Assembly (NCBI RefSeq): GCF_003813865.1 | Contig: NZ_RMVG01000023.1 | Location: forward strand, 1-64,000 | Direction: 5' to 3' | Source of the DNA: Candidatus Pantoea deserta | Lineage (GTDB): Bacteria; Pseudomonadota; Gammaproteobacteria; Enterobacterales; Enterobacteriaceae | DNA: 64,000 nt | In this document: piece after piece, positions 27,389-35,746 of the stretch | Layout: each line of letters opens with the position of its first letter | Numbering within the stretch: position 1 is the stretch's first letter | Notes under the pieces: model-generated | What the model was told of the DNA's origin: nothing | The model's input: only the letters and a program-made list of their open reading frames with translations | The model's database searches: none | Translations under genes and position numbers: made by a program

Positions 27389-28200
27389 TCGCCATACTTC
27401 TCCACCAGCGCCTCGGCGATCGCCAGCGTTTCTGCGTCCGGCAAGCCGCGATAGTCCGCCGGACGAAAATGCATCTGAAAGGCCGCGATCAGCTGTTGCT
27501 GCTGACGCGGCGTCGTCGCGCCGCTGACGTCATAGCCATAGCGCGCCAGTGTCGACAGCAGCTTCTTTGCGTCTGCCGGCGCGTCCGCCGCCTGATCCGC
27601 TAAAAAATGCGCTACGCGCGAGGCGTCCGGCCAGGCGCCGGTGCCCTGCTGCGCCAGCTGGCGCCAGGGAAACAGCGGTCCGGGATCCTGCTTGCGCTGC
27701 GGCGCGATGTCGCTATGGCCGACGATATTTTCCGGCGCAATGGCGTAGCGCCGCGCAATATCCTTCAGCATAACGCCAAGCGCGGCGATCTGCGCCGGGG
27801 TAAAAGGCTGCCAGTCGCGTCCGGTCAGGACCGGCGTATAGCCGCGATTCACCAGCTCGATACCAATGGACGTGTCATTGATGCGCGTCGCGCCGCGCCA
27901 GTAGCTGGGTCCGGCATGCCATGCAAGCTGATCTTCCGGCACCAGCTGCCAGACCACGCTCTTCCCGCCGCGCTGTGCCGGCTGACGGGGAATCAAATAG
28001 TGGGCGCTGACATCGCGGTCAGTAAGCGTCGCCAGCGAAGAGGCAAAATCTTCGGCGGTATAGTGAATAACAATCACTTTAACGCGCGGCCTGGCGCCCC
28101 AGGCTGGATGCCGGGTATCGACCCAGTATCCCTGGCGCGACTCCAGACCGCTGTGGCAGCCCGCCAGCAGCAGCGCCAGCGCGGCTAACAGCCACCTCAA
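27385..28200 (-). CDS. amiD: N-acetylmuramoyl-L-alanine amidase AmiD, lipoprotein
   Basis: Zinc amidase on the inner face of the outer membrane that cleaves muropeptides, including anhydro forms. It has 271 residues. Lipobox LLAGC puts the lipidated Cys at 15. The amidase_2 domain has the zinc ligand motif VIVIHYTAE and GHSDIAPQRKQDPGP, and a C-terminal peptidoglycan-binding domain covers about 200-271. The start is TTG overlapping the ybjQ stop (TTGA), so translation is probably coupled to ybjQ. Confidence 0.93.
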   Translation of the reverse strand: MRWLLAALALLLAGCHSGLESRQGYWVDTRHPAWGARPRVKVIVIHYTAEDFASSLATLTDRDVSAHYLIPRQPAQRGGKSVVWQLVPEDQLAWHAGPSYWRGATRINDTSIGIELVNRGYTPVLTGRDWQPFTPAQIAALGVMLKDIARRYAIAPENIVGHSDIAPQRKQDPGPLFPWRQLAQQGTGAWPDASRVAHFLADQAADAPADAKKLLSTLARYGYDVSGATTPRQQQQLIAAFQMHFRPADYRGLPDAETLAIAEALVEKYGD

Positions 28201-28517
28201 CGCAGGATCACCGCCGTACCGCTGACGCTGACCATCAGCATACTGCCATCCTTGCCGACGGTTTCGTAATCAATGTCGATGCCGACTACCGCGTTGGCGC
28301 CCAGCGCCTTTGCCTGCGCTTCCAGCTCTTCAAAGGCGATCTCGCGCGCCTTGCGCAGCTCTTTCTCATAGGCACCGGAGCGGCCACCGACCACATCGCG
28401 AATACCGGCGAAAAAGTCGCGGAAAATATTGGCACCCAGGATCGCTTCGCCGGTCACAACGCCGCAGTAGTCGCTGATGCTGTGTCCTTCCAGGCCAGGC
28501 GTAGTGGAAAATTTCAT
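28197..28517 (-). CDS. ybjQ: YbjQ family protein (UPF0145)
   Basis: Small protein of unknown function (YbjQ/DUF74 family, thought to form pentamers), 106 residues (E. coli 107). Core residues ANIFRDFFAGIRDVVGGRSGAYEKEL and ANAVVGIDIDYE are conserved. MKFSTTPGLEGH at 28517 is chosen over 28547 because AAGGAG sits just before it. It is the first gene of ybjQ-amiD and divergent from ybjP. Confidence 0.94.
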   Translation of the reverse strand: MKFSTTPGLEGHSISDYCGVVTGEAILGANIFRDFFAGIRDVVGGRSGAYEKELRKAREIAFEELEAQAKALGANAVVGIDIDYETVGKDGSMLMVSVSGTAVILR

Positions 28518-28624
28518 CGCTCTCTCCTTTGGTGAAATAGGATGCAAGGCTCTTTCGACTAAAAAGCACGGCTATACTCTATGCTAAAAATGACGCTTTG
28601 CCAGTGAACAATAAGGAAATCGAG

Positions 28625-29170
28625 ATGAGAAACAAAGCCTTTGCGCTGCTGATTCCCACTGCGCTGCTGCTCTCCGCCTGTACCACGGTTGAGCCAGTGA
28701 TTAAGGACAATGGTCCCCGCACCGCGCCCTGCGTTGAAGGTGGTCCAGACAGCGTCGCGCAGCAGTTCTACGATCTGCGCATCCAGCAGCCCACGCCTGG
28801 TCTGCCGGGCAGCGATCAGCTGGCAAAATATCGCCCCTATCTGAGCGAACGTCTTTACAAGGCGCTGCAACAGGCCAGCGCGCACGGCGACAACGCCACG
28901 GCGCAGTGGCGCAGCAGCGATCTTTTCTCCAGCCTCCAGCAGGGTCCGGCAACCGCCAGCGTCGCAGACAGCTCAAGCATCCCGAACCGCGACGCGCGTA
29001 ATATCCCACTGCGCGTCCAGCTTAGCCGCGATGGCAAAAGCTGGCAGGATGAGGTCCTGATGATCCACGAAGGGACCTGCTGGGTGGTGGATGACGTGCG
29101 CTACGCGGCCGACTGGCCGCATCCGGGCGGCGGCACCCTTAGCCAGACGCTGGAGCAGGCCGCTAAATAA
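28625..29170 (+). CDS. ybjP: Lipoprotein YbjP
   Basis: Predicted outer-membrane lipoprotein of unknown function, 181 residues (E. coli 171). Signal peptide with lipobox LLSAC (Cys19); conserved PCVEGGPDSVAQQFYDLRI, IPNRDARNIPLRV and DEVLMIHEGTCWVVDDVRY. The start MRNKAF follows AAGGAA. The central part (about 55-110) is diverged and longer than in E. coli. A good -10 (TATACT, 28573-28578) is about 50 nt upstream. Confidence 0.92.
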   Translation: MRNKAFALLIPTALLLSACTTVEPVIKDNGPRTAPCVEGGPDSVAQQFYDLRIQQPTPGLPGSDQLAKYRPYLSERLYKALQQASAHGDNATAQWRSSDLFSSLQQGPATASVADSSSIPNRDARNIPLRVQLSRDGKSWQDEVLMIHEGTCWVVDDVRYAADWPHPGGGTLSQTLEQAAK

Positions 29171-29188
29171 TTTTCGGCAACACAAGAG

Positions 29189-29217
29189 ACGCGTCGCCTG
29201 GCGGCGCGTTTTTTTTT
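29189..29217 (+). terminator. Rho-independent terminator after ybjP
   Basis: GC-rich stem acgcgtc/ggcgcgt followed by nine T, 19 nt after the ybjP stop. Confidence 0.9.
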
Positions 29218-29298
29218 GCCTCGGACCGCGCGGCTGCCCGGCCAGCCGTCAGGTGACGCGATAATGTGCTACGCTTTACCTGTTTCGCTATAGATTAA

Positions 29299-29333
29299 TA
29301 AATTTTAACCCACTTCATTTGCATAACTATTCT
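29299..29333. promoter_or_regulatory. Paired ArgR boxes upstream of artP
   Basis: Two sites, TAAATTTTAACCCA (29299-29312) and TGCATAACTATTCT (29320-29333), each match the ARG core TGAATwwwwATTCA well (11/14 and 10-11/14). They are exactly 21 bp apart centre to centre, the usual spacing of ARG box pairs. The operator lies 47-80 nt before the artP start. ArgR control of the art genes is known in E. coli. Confidence 0.7.
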
Positions 29334-29379
29334 GGTGCGGTTAAGATTCGCGGCACTAATGGCTATTCAAAATTTGCGC

Positions 29380-30108
29380 ATGAGTATTCAACTACACGGG
29401 ATTAACTGCTTTTACGGCGCGCATCAGGCGCTGTTTGACATCAATCTGGCTTGCCCGCAAGGCGAAACGCTGGTGCTACTCGGCCCAAGCGGCGCGGGGA
29501 AAAGCTCACTCCTGCGCGTGCTTAACCTGCTGGAGCAACCGCGCTCAGGCAGCCTGCAAATCGCCGGTAATCATTTCGACTTTAGCAAAACGCCTTCTGA
29601 CGCCGCGATCCGCGAACTGCGTCAGAACGTCGGCATGGTCTTCCAGCAATATAACCTCTGGCCGCATCTGACCGTGGTACAGAATCTGATCGAAGCGCCC
29701 TGCCGCGTGCTGGGTCTCAGCAAGGCCGAAGCGCGCGCCCGCGCGGATAAGCTGCTGGAGCGCCTGCGCCTGACGCCCTACGCCGATCGTTTTCCTCTGC
29801 ACCTTTCCGGCGGCCAGCAGCAGCGCGTCGCTATCGCGCGCGCCCTGATGATGGAGCCGCAGGTGCTGCTGTTCGATGAGCCGACCGCCGCGCTCGACCC
29901 AGAGATCACCGCGCAGATCGTCAGCATTATTCGCGAGCTGGCGAGGACGCAAATCACCCAGGTTATCGTGACGCACGAAGTCGAAGTGGCGCGCAAAACC
30001 GCCAGCCGCGTCGTCTATATGGAGAACGGCCATATCGTAGAACAGGGTGACGCCAGCCGATTTACACAGCCGCAAACCGAGGCGTTTGCACATTATCTTT
30101 CGCATTAA
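29380..30108 (+). CDS. artP: Arginine ABC transporter ATPase ArtP
   Basis: Cytoplasmic ATPase of the high-affinity arginine importer ArtPQM. It has 242 residues, as in E. coli. Walker A GPSGAGKS, signature LSGGQQQR, Walker B VLLFDEPTAAL, switch His in VTHE. The start MSIQLHGIN is family-standard; the frame opens 15 codons upstream over the operator region. It is the first gene of artPIQM, with artI 15 bp downstream. Confidence 0.98.
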   Translation: MSIQLHGINCFYGAHQALFDINLACPQGETLVLLGPSGAGKSSLLRVLNLLEQPRSGSLQIAGNHFDFSKTPSDAAIRELRQNVGMVFQQYNLWPHLTVVQNLIEAPCRVLGLSKAEARARADKLLERLRLTPYADRFPLHLSGGQQQRVAIARALMMEPQVLLFDEPTAALDPEITAQIVSIIRELARTQITQVIVTHEVEVARKTASRVVYMENGHIVEQGDASRFTQPQTEAFAHYLSH

Positions 30109-30123
30109 GTCAGGAAGCTCTAC

Positions 30124-30855
30124 ATGAAAAAAATCGTACTTGCTGCACTGCTTGCTGGTCTGAGCCTGAGCGCGTCTGCGGCGCAGACTATTCGCTTCGC
30201 CACTGAAGCCTCTTACCCTCCGTTTGAATTTGTTGACGCCAGCAATAAGATTCAGGGCTTTGACGTCGACCTGGCGAATGCGCTCTGTAAAGAGATGGAC
30301 GCCACCTGCACCTTTACCAATCAGGCGTTCGATAGCCTGATCCCCAGCCTGAAGTTCCGCCGTTTCGACGCGGTAATGGCCGGTATGGACATCACCCCGG
30401 AGCGCGAAAAGCAGGTGCTGTTCAGCAAGCCTTACTATGACAACTCAGCGCTGTTTATTGCGCAGAAAGGCAAGGTAGCGGATGTGGCGGCGCTGAAAGG
30501 CAAACGCGTCGGCGTGCAGAACGGCACCACGCATCAGAAATACCTCAACGATCAGCATGGCGATATCACCACTGTGCCTTACGACAGCTACCAGAATGCG
30601 GTGCTTGACCTGAAAAATGGTCGTATCGACGCGGTCTTCGGCGACACGGCCGTGGTTAATGAGTGGCTGAAGCAGAATGCGAACCTGGCGGCGGTAGGTG
30701 AAAAAGTCACGGATAAAGCCTACTTCGGCACCGGGCTGGGCATCGCCGTCCGTCAGGGCAACACGGAACTCCAGGCGAAATTCGATGCCGCGCTGGAGAA
30801 AGTGAAGGCCGACGGCACCTATAAAACGATCTACAGCAAATGGTTCCAGCAGTAA
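30124..30855 (+). CDS. artI: Arginine ABC transporter binding protein ArtI
   Basis: Periplasmic amino acid binding protein feeding ArtQM, 243 residues. Signal peptide about 1-20 (MKKIVLAALLAGLSLSASAA). Type II binding fold with ASYPPFEFVD near the start, GFDVDLANALC, SLKFRRFDAVMAGMDIT and FGTGLGIAVR. It is about three-quarters identical by eye to artJ 1.5 kb downstream, an old duplication shared with E. coli. Confidence 0.97.
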   Translation: MKKIVLAALLAGLSLSASAAQTIRFATEASYPPFEFVDASNKIQGFDVDLANALCKEMDATCTFTNQAFDSLIPSLKFRRFDAVMAGMDITPEREKQVLFSKPYYDNSALFIAQKGKVADVAALKGKRVGVQNGTTHQKYLNDQHGDITTVPYDSYQNAVLDLKNGRIDAVFGDTAVVNEWLKQNANLAAVGEKVTDKAYFGTGLGIAVRQGNTELQAKFDAALEKVKADGTYKTIYSKWFQQ

Positions 30856-30861
30856 TTACCG

Positions 30862-31578
30862 ATGAGTGAGTTCTATCCTCTCGCCAGCGCCGCCGGTATG
30901 ACCGTCGGCCTCGCTGTATGCGCGCTGATCGCCGGCCTCGTGCTGGCGATGATTTTTGCCGGCTGGGAATCGCTGCGGCTGAAGCCGCTGGCCTGGACAG
31001 GTACGGCGCTGGTTACCTTGATTCGCGGCCTGCCAGAGATTCTGGTGGTGCTCTTTATCTACTTCGGCGCGTCACAGCTGCTGCTGATGCTCTCCGACGG
31101 CTTTACCCTGAATTTCGGCCTGTTCCAGCTACCGGTACAGATGACCATCGAAAATTTCGACGTCAGTCCGTTTTTGTGCGGCGTCATTGCTCTGGCGATC
31201 CTCTACTCCGCTTACGCGTCGCAAACCCTGCGCGGCGCGCTGAAGGCGGTGCCTCAGGGACAGTGGGAATCGGGTCAGGCGCTGGGCATGAAAAAGTCCG
31301 CTATTTTCCTGCGTCTGATTATGCCGCAGATGTGGCGTCACGCCCTGCCCGGTCTCGGCAATCAGTGGCTGGTGCTGCTGAAAGATACCGCGCTGGTGTC
31401 GCTGATTAGCGTGAACGATCTGATGCTTCAGACCAAAAGCATTGCGACGCGCACCCAGGAACCCTTTACCTGGTTTCTGATTGCCGCAGCGATTTACCTG
31501 GTGATTACGCTGCTGAGTCAGGCGGTGCTGCGTCGTATTGAGCTGCGTACCACGCGTTTCGAGCGGGGGAACGGCTAA
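30862..31578 (+). CDS. artQ: Arginine ABC transporter permease ArtQ
   Basis: Inner-membrane permease, 238 residues as in E. coli, about five helices, with the EAA loop GALKAVPQGQWESGQALGMKKS that contacts ArtP. It starts 6 bp after artI, and its stop shares a base with the artM start (TAATG). Confidence 0.97.
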   Translation: MSEFYPLASAAGMTVGLAVCALIAGLVLAMIFAGWESLRLKPLAWTGTALVTLIRGLPEILVVLFIYFGASQLLLMLSDGFTLNFGLFQLPVQMTIENFDVSPFLCGVIALAILYSAYASQTLRGALKAVPQGQWESGQALGMKKSAIFLRLIMPQMWRHALPGLGNQWLVLLKDTALVSLISVNDLMLQTKSIATRTQEPFTWFLIAAAIYLVITLLSQAVLRRIELRTTRFERGNG

Positions 31579-32246
31579 TGCTGAGTTATTTGCCTGAAAT
31601 TCTGAAAGGGCTGCATACCAGCCTGACGCTCACCCTGGCGTCGCTGCTGGTGGCGCTGGTGCTGGCGCTGCTGTTTACGGTAGTGCTGTCGCTGAAAACG
31701 CCGCTGCTCAGTCCGCTGGTGAAGATCTATATTACCCTGTTCACCGGCACGCCGCTGCTGGTGCAGATCTTCCTGATTTACTACGGGCCCGGTCAGTTCC
31801 CCAGCCTGCAAAGCATTCCCTGGCTGTGGCATCTGCTGTCGCAGCCGTGGCTGTGCGCCATGCTGGCGCTGTCGCTTAACAGCGCGGCCTACACCACGCA
31901 GCTGTTCTATGGCGCAATGCGCGCTATTCCGTCGGGTCAGTGGCAATCCTGCGCCGCGCTGGGGATGAATCGCAAAGATACGCTGCGTATTTTGCTGCCC
32001 TATGCCTTTAAACGCGCCCTCTCTTCTTACTCCAATGAGGTGGTGCTGGTGTTTAAAGGCACCTCGCTCGCCTACACCATTACGCTGATGGAAGTGATGG
32101 GCCACGGTCAGCTGCTCTATGGCCGTACCTACGACGTTATGGTCTTCGCCGCTGCCGGCCTGGTCTATCTGGTGGTCAACGGCCTGCTGACGTTAATGAT
32201 GCGGCTGATTGAACGGCGCGCGCTGGCTTTTGAGCGCAGAAATTAA
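31578..32246 (+). CDS. artM: Arginine ABC transporter permease ArtM
   Basis: Second permease of the arginine importer, 222 residues as in E. coli, with the EAA loop GAMRAIPSGQWQSCAALGMNRKD. It is translationally coupled to artQ. The operon ends at a terminator 6 bp past its stop, whose T-run overlaps the artJ operator. Confidence 0.97.
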   Translation: MLSYLPEILKGLHTSLTLTLASLLVALVLALLFTVVLSLKTPLLSPLVKIYITLFTGTPLLVQIFLIYYGPGQFPSLQSIPWLWHLLSQPWLCAMLALSLNSAAYTTQLFYGAMRAIPSGQWQSCAALGMNRKDTLRILLPYAFKRALSSYSNEVVLVFKGTSLAYTITLMEVMGHGQLLYGRTYDVMVFAAAGLVYLVVNGLLTLMMRLIERRALAFERRN

Positions 32247-32251
32247 TAACC

Positions 32252-32274
32252 AGGCGAGCATTGCTCGCCTTTTT
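32252..32274 (+). terminator. Rho-independent terminator after artM
   Basis: Stem aggcgagc/gctcgcct with an att loop followed by tttttaattttt. The T-rich tail runs into the first ArgR box of artJ. Confidence 0.93.
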
Positions 32275-32308
32275 AATTTTTTACTCACAAATATTGCATA
32301 AAGATGCA
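32274..32308. promoter_or_regulatory. Paired ArgR boxes upstream of artJ
   Basis: TAATTTTTTACTCA (32274-32287) and TGCATAAAGATGCA (32295-32308) each match 11 of 14 positions of the ARG core and are 21 bp apart. They lie 56-90 nt upstream of artJ. In E. coli artJ is strongly repressed by arginine through ArgR. Confidence 0.72.
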
Positions 32309-32363
32309 TTAGCTGGCATCGTGTAACCCGTTCCGCCTCTGGCATAAGTATCAGGAGTTACCG

Positions 32364-33095
32364 ATGAAAAAATGGATCCTTGCCGCCGCTCTGGCATCGC
32401 TGGCAATGAGCGCCCACGCAGCAGAAAAAATTCGTTTCGCCTCGTCCGCCACCTACCCGCCGTTTGAATCGCTTAACAGCGCCAATGAGATCGTCGGGTA
32501 CGACATCGATCTGGCCAAAGCGCTGTGTCAGCAGCTACAGGCGGAGTGCACCTTTACTAATAATGCCTTTGACAGCCTGATCCCGTCGCTGAAGTTTCGC
32601 CGTTTCGACGCGGTTATCTCTGGAATGGACATCACTGACGAGCGCAGCAAACAGGTGGACTTTACCCAGCCCTACTACGCCAACTCGGCCATAGTGATCG
32701 CGCAAAAAGGCAAATTCAGCGATATGGCCGCGCTTAAGGGGAAACGCATCGGCGTCGAGAACGGCACGACGCATCAGAAATATTTGCAGGAAAAACATCC
32801 TGAAATCACCACCGTTTCCTATGACAGCTATCAGAATGCCATTCTGGATATGAAAAACGGCCGCCTTGACGGCGTATTTGGCGACACGGCGGTGGTGAAT
32901 CAGTGGCTGAAAACCAACAGCGGCTTAGCGCCGGTTGGCGAACACGTCACCGATAACGCCTATTTCGGCACCGGCCTGGGCATTGCGGTGCGCAAAGGAG
33001 ATAGCGCGCTGCGCGACAAACTCAACGCGGCGCTGGCAACGCTGAAGAGCAACGGCACGCTGCAACAGCTGAACCAGAAGTGGTTCCCTGAGTAA
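32364..33095 (+). CDS. artJ: Arginine-binding protein ArtJ
   Basis: Periplasmic arginine-specific binding protein for ArtPQM, 243 residues, signal peptide about 1-20 (MKKWILAAALASLAMSAHAA). Paralogue of ArtI with the same fold motifs (ATYPPFESLN, SLKFRRFDAVISGMDIT). It is a separate transcription unit with its own ArgR operator; the ATG follows AGGAG. Confidence 0.97.
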   Translation: MKKWILAAALASLAMSAHAAEKIRFASSATYPPFESLNSANEIVGYDIDLAKALCQQLQAECTFTNNAFDSLIPSLKFRRFDAVISGMDITDERSKQVDFTQPYYANSAIVIAQKGKFSDMAALKGKRIGVENGTTHQKYLQEKHPEITTVSYDSYQNAILDMKNGRLDGVFGDTAVVNQWLKTNSGLAPVGEHVTDNAYFGTGLGIAVRKGDSALRDKLNAALATLKSNGTLQQLNQKWFPE

Positions 33096-33103
33096 TACGG
33101 CTA

Positions 33104-33172
33104 TGGGCCAGCGGACAGACGTCTGATCGGTTCTGCAACGTCCTCAGCTCAGACGCTCAGGACGCTGGCCCA
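33104..33172. repeat. Nested inverted repeat between artJ and rlmC, includes copy B of the interspersed repeat
   Basis: Outer arms tgggccagcg (33104-33113) and cgctggccca (33163-33172) enclose ACGTCTGATC (33119-33128) and TCAGACGC (33149-33156). It covers the last codons of rlmC, fixing its C-terminus at GGPAS. There is no T-run, so it may act as a transcript-stabilising or Rho-linked end for convergent artJ and rlmC. Confidence 0.5.
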
Positions 33173-34308
33173 CCCTCTCCTTTTCCCTGGCGCACCAGCA
33201 GGCTCAGCACTTCAAAGTGCGCGGTGTGCGGAAACATGTCAAACAGCTGCACGCGCTCGACGCGGTAATCGGGCAGACGGGCCAGATCCTGCGCCATGCT
33301 CTCTGGATTGCAACTGGAATAGAGAAGGTAGTCCGGGGCCATGCGGCTCAGATACGCGCACAGCGCTTCGCCGATGCCGCGGCGGGGCGGATTGACCAGC
33401 ACCAGATCCGGCACCTTATCGCGCCCGGTGGCGAACGCAGTGGAATCCAGCGCGGCGAAGCTGACGTTTTCCAGCCCCAGCATCGCTGCCGAGCGCTGCG
33501 CGCAGGCGATCGCTTCCGCACTAATCTCGATACCGGTCAGCTGCATCTGCGGCGTGGCGCAGTGCAGGCCAAAGCCGCCGACGCCGCAGAACAGATCCCA
33601 CATGCTGCTGATAGTGAGTTCGCCAACCCAGTCGCGCGCGGCGGCGTAGAGCGCCGCCGCGACCTGCGGGTTAGTCTGGAAAAAACTTTGCGGGCGGATC
33701 CACAGCGGCACATTGTTAAAGCTTTCCGCCAGCGACTGCGACGGCGTCAGCGCAATCTCTTCATCTCCCTCCAGAATCGCCATATGCACGGGCTGAATAT
33801 TGGCGGAGATCACCTTAAGCTGCGGCAGCTGCCGTTGCAGCCACGGCAGCGCCGCGCGCAGCTGTTCAAGCTTCTCTCTGGAGCGCAGCACGAAGCGCAG
33901 CATCATGCCGCCCTGGGTGCTTTCGGTCAGCAGCAGAAATTTCAGCTCTCCCCGCCTGCGCGCCACGTTATAGGGAGTCAGTCCCGCGCGGGCGATAAAG
34001 GGCTTCAGGGCGGCGAATACCGGCGCGAAACTGGACGGATAGAGCGGGCAGTCACACAGGTCTACCGTGCTGCCGTCGCGCTGCACCATGCCCAGCACCG
34101 GGCGCTCCACGCTGCCGCTTACCACCATTTTCGCTTTGTTGCGAAACGCCTGCTGCGCCGAGGTGACCGGCGGCAGCCACTGCGCCACCGGCTGCTGCGC
34201 CAGCAGCGCCGTTAGCCGCGACTGCTTGTCGCTGAGCTGTTGCGAATAGGGTTTTTCCAGCCACTGACATGAGCGGCAGCGGTCAGCGTCATAAAGCGCG
34301 CATTGCAT
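33157..34308 (-). CDS. rlmC: 23S rRNA (uracil-747-C5)-methyltransferase RlmC
   Basis: SAM-dependent methyltransferase of the RlmC/RlmD/TrmA family making m5U747. It has 383 residues (E. coli 375). The [4Fe-4S] ligands are C3, C11, C14 and C87. The SAM motif is in DLFCGVGGFGLHC, and the catalytic Cys is C333 in SSCNPESM. The C-terminal tail QGKGEGGPAS is extra and encoded within the inverted repeat. Confidence 0.96.
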   Translation of the reverse strand: MQCALYDADRCRSCQWLEKPYSQQLSDKQSRLTALLAQQPVAQWLPPVTSAQQAFRNKAKMVVSGSVERPVLGMVQRDGSTVDLCDCPLYPSSFAPVFAALKPFIARAGLTPYNVARRRGELKFLLLTESTQGGMMLRFVLRSREKLEQLRAALPWLQRQLPQLKVISANIQPVHMAILEGDEEIALTPSQSLAESFNNVPLWIRPQSFFQTNPQVAAALYAAARDWVGELTISSMWDLFCGVGGFGLHCATPQMQLTGIEISAEAIACAQRSAAMLGLENVSFAALDSTAFATGRDKVPDLVLVNPPRRGIGEALCAYLSRMAPDYLLYSSCNPESMAQDLARLPDYRVERVQLFDMFPHTAHFEVLSLLVRQGKGEGGPAS

Positions 34309-34358
34309 CGGGTAAGGCCTGTATTGTTCTCAGGAAGGTCGGGCGGAGCGCGATTGTA

Positions 34359-34826
34359 TCACCGCCTGCGGAAAAATGCGCGGCTGGTGGCGGGCAGGAA
34401 CAGCAGCCCCAGTACCAGCAGATCGGGCAGCTTTTGCAGCAGCGTATGGTGAATGATTTGCGCGTTATTCGCGCCGCTGATGCTGAAAATTTCCGGATAG
34501 ACGCCGCCGGTCGAGGCCGTCAGCATATAAAGCAGCACCACCAGCTGCGTAGCGGCAAAGCCCCAGCGGCCCGGATTGCTGCCGCGCAGCAGCAAAAAGG
34601 CGCAGCGCAGTTCGTAAAAGAAGATCAGCTGGCTGGCGATAAAAATCAGGGTCGAATCCCACGCCTGCGCGCTGCGGTGAACAAAGTTCGCTATCTCTTC
34701 CAGGCCCAGCTCATTCGCCAGCATCAGCACGCTCAGGCAGCGGGTGGCGATAATGGCGATGCCCGCTACCGTTACCGGGACGGGCGCAAGAGAGAGAAAA
34801 TCACTGTTCTTCAGGGTTTCCGACAT
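34359..34826 (-). CDS. ybjO: Inner-membrane protein YbjO (DUF2593)
   Basis: Membrane protein of unknown function, 155 residues (E. coli 162), with about four hydrophobic segments (near 17-37, 57-80, 88-108, 133-150). It sits between potI and rlmC on the same strand, as in E. coli. No functional motif is visible. Confidence 0.9.
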   Translation of the reverse strand: MSETLKNSDFLSLAPVPVTVAGIAIIATRCLSVLMLANELGLEEIANFVHRSAQAWDSTLIFIASQLIFFYELRCAFLLLRGSNPGRWGFAATQLVVLLYMLTASTGGVYPEIFSISGANNAQIIHHTLLQKLPDLLVLGLLFLPATSRAFFRRR

Positions 34827-34900
34827 GGTTGACTCCGTAACCGCACCTGTACGCGGCGGAAAAAATCCGCCCGCACTTATAGTGGCAAAAGTCAGCCATT

Positions 34901-35746
34901 TCAGCCACGTCTGGCTTTCTGAATATCGCGGATTCGCTGTTTTTCTTCGTGCGCCATCCAGCGCCAGGCGATAAATCCGACCAGTCCGACGATAAACAGG
35001 ATCAGCGAAGCCAGCGCGTTGATTTCCGGATTGACGCCGCGCCGCACGGTAGCAAAAATCGCCATCGGCAAGGTGGTGGCGCCCGGTCCGGTGACAAAGC
35101 TGGCGATGACCAGATCGTCCAGCGACAGCGTAAAGGCCAGCAGCCAGCCTGTTACAATCGCCGGCGCAATCATGGGCACGGTAATCACAAAGAAGACCTT
35201 GAGCGGCGTGGCGCCTAAGTCCATGGCCGCCTCCTCAATCGAGCGATCCAGCTCACGCAGGCGTGAGTTGATCACCACGGCGACGTAGGCGGTACAGAAG
35301 GTCACGTGCGCCAGCCAGATAGTCAGCATGCCGCGATCGCTCGGCCAGCCGAACGCGTTGCCCATGGCCACGAACAGCAGCAGCAGCGACAGCCCGGTGA
35401 TAACGTCCGGCATAACCAGCGGCGCCGTCAGCATAAAGGCGAAGCCGGTGTGGCCGCGAAAGCGGCCAAAGCGCACCACCACCACCGCCGCCAGGGTGCC
35501 CAGCACCACCGCCATGGTCGCGCTCAGCGCCGCAATGGTCAGGCTAAGCCCCACCGCGTCCAGCATCGCCTCATCCTGGAACAGCACGTGATACCAGTGA
35601 AACGAAAAGCTTTCCCACACCGTTACCAGCTGTGAGCTGTTAAAGGAGTAGATCACCAGCAGCAGCATCGGCGCATAGAGAAACAGGAAACCACACGCCA
35701 GAATAGCGGTACGCCACGGCGAGCGAATCGCAGGTAGCTGATTCAT
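34901..35746 (-). CDS. potI: Putrescine ABC transporter permease PotI
   Basis: Inner-membrane permease of the PotFGHI putrescine importer, 281 residues as in E. coli, about six helices, EAA loop EEAAMDLGATPLKVFFVITVP. It overlaps the potH stop by four bases (ATGA), giving translational coupling. Confidence 0.97.
   Translation of the reverse strand: MNQLPAIRSPWRTAILACGFLFLYAPMLLLVIYSFNSSQLVTVWESFSFHWYHVLFQDEAMLDAVGLSLTIAALSATMAVVLGTLAAVVVVRFGRFRGHTGFAFMLTAPLVMPDVITGLSLLLLFVAMGNAFGWPSDRGMLTIWLAHVTFCTAYVAVVINSRLRELDRSIEEAAMDLGATPLKVFFVITVPMIAPAIVTGWLLAFTLSLDDLVIASFVTGPGATTLPMAIFATVRRGVNPEINALASLILFIVGLVGFIAWRWMAHEEKQRIRDIQKARRG

Noticed and set aside
33217..34215. A 332-codon open frame opposite rlmC
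   Set aside because: Composition is that of a reverse frame, and rlmC has all its catalytic residues.
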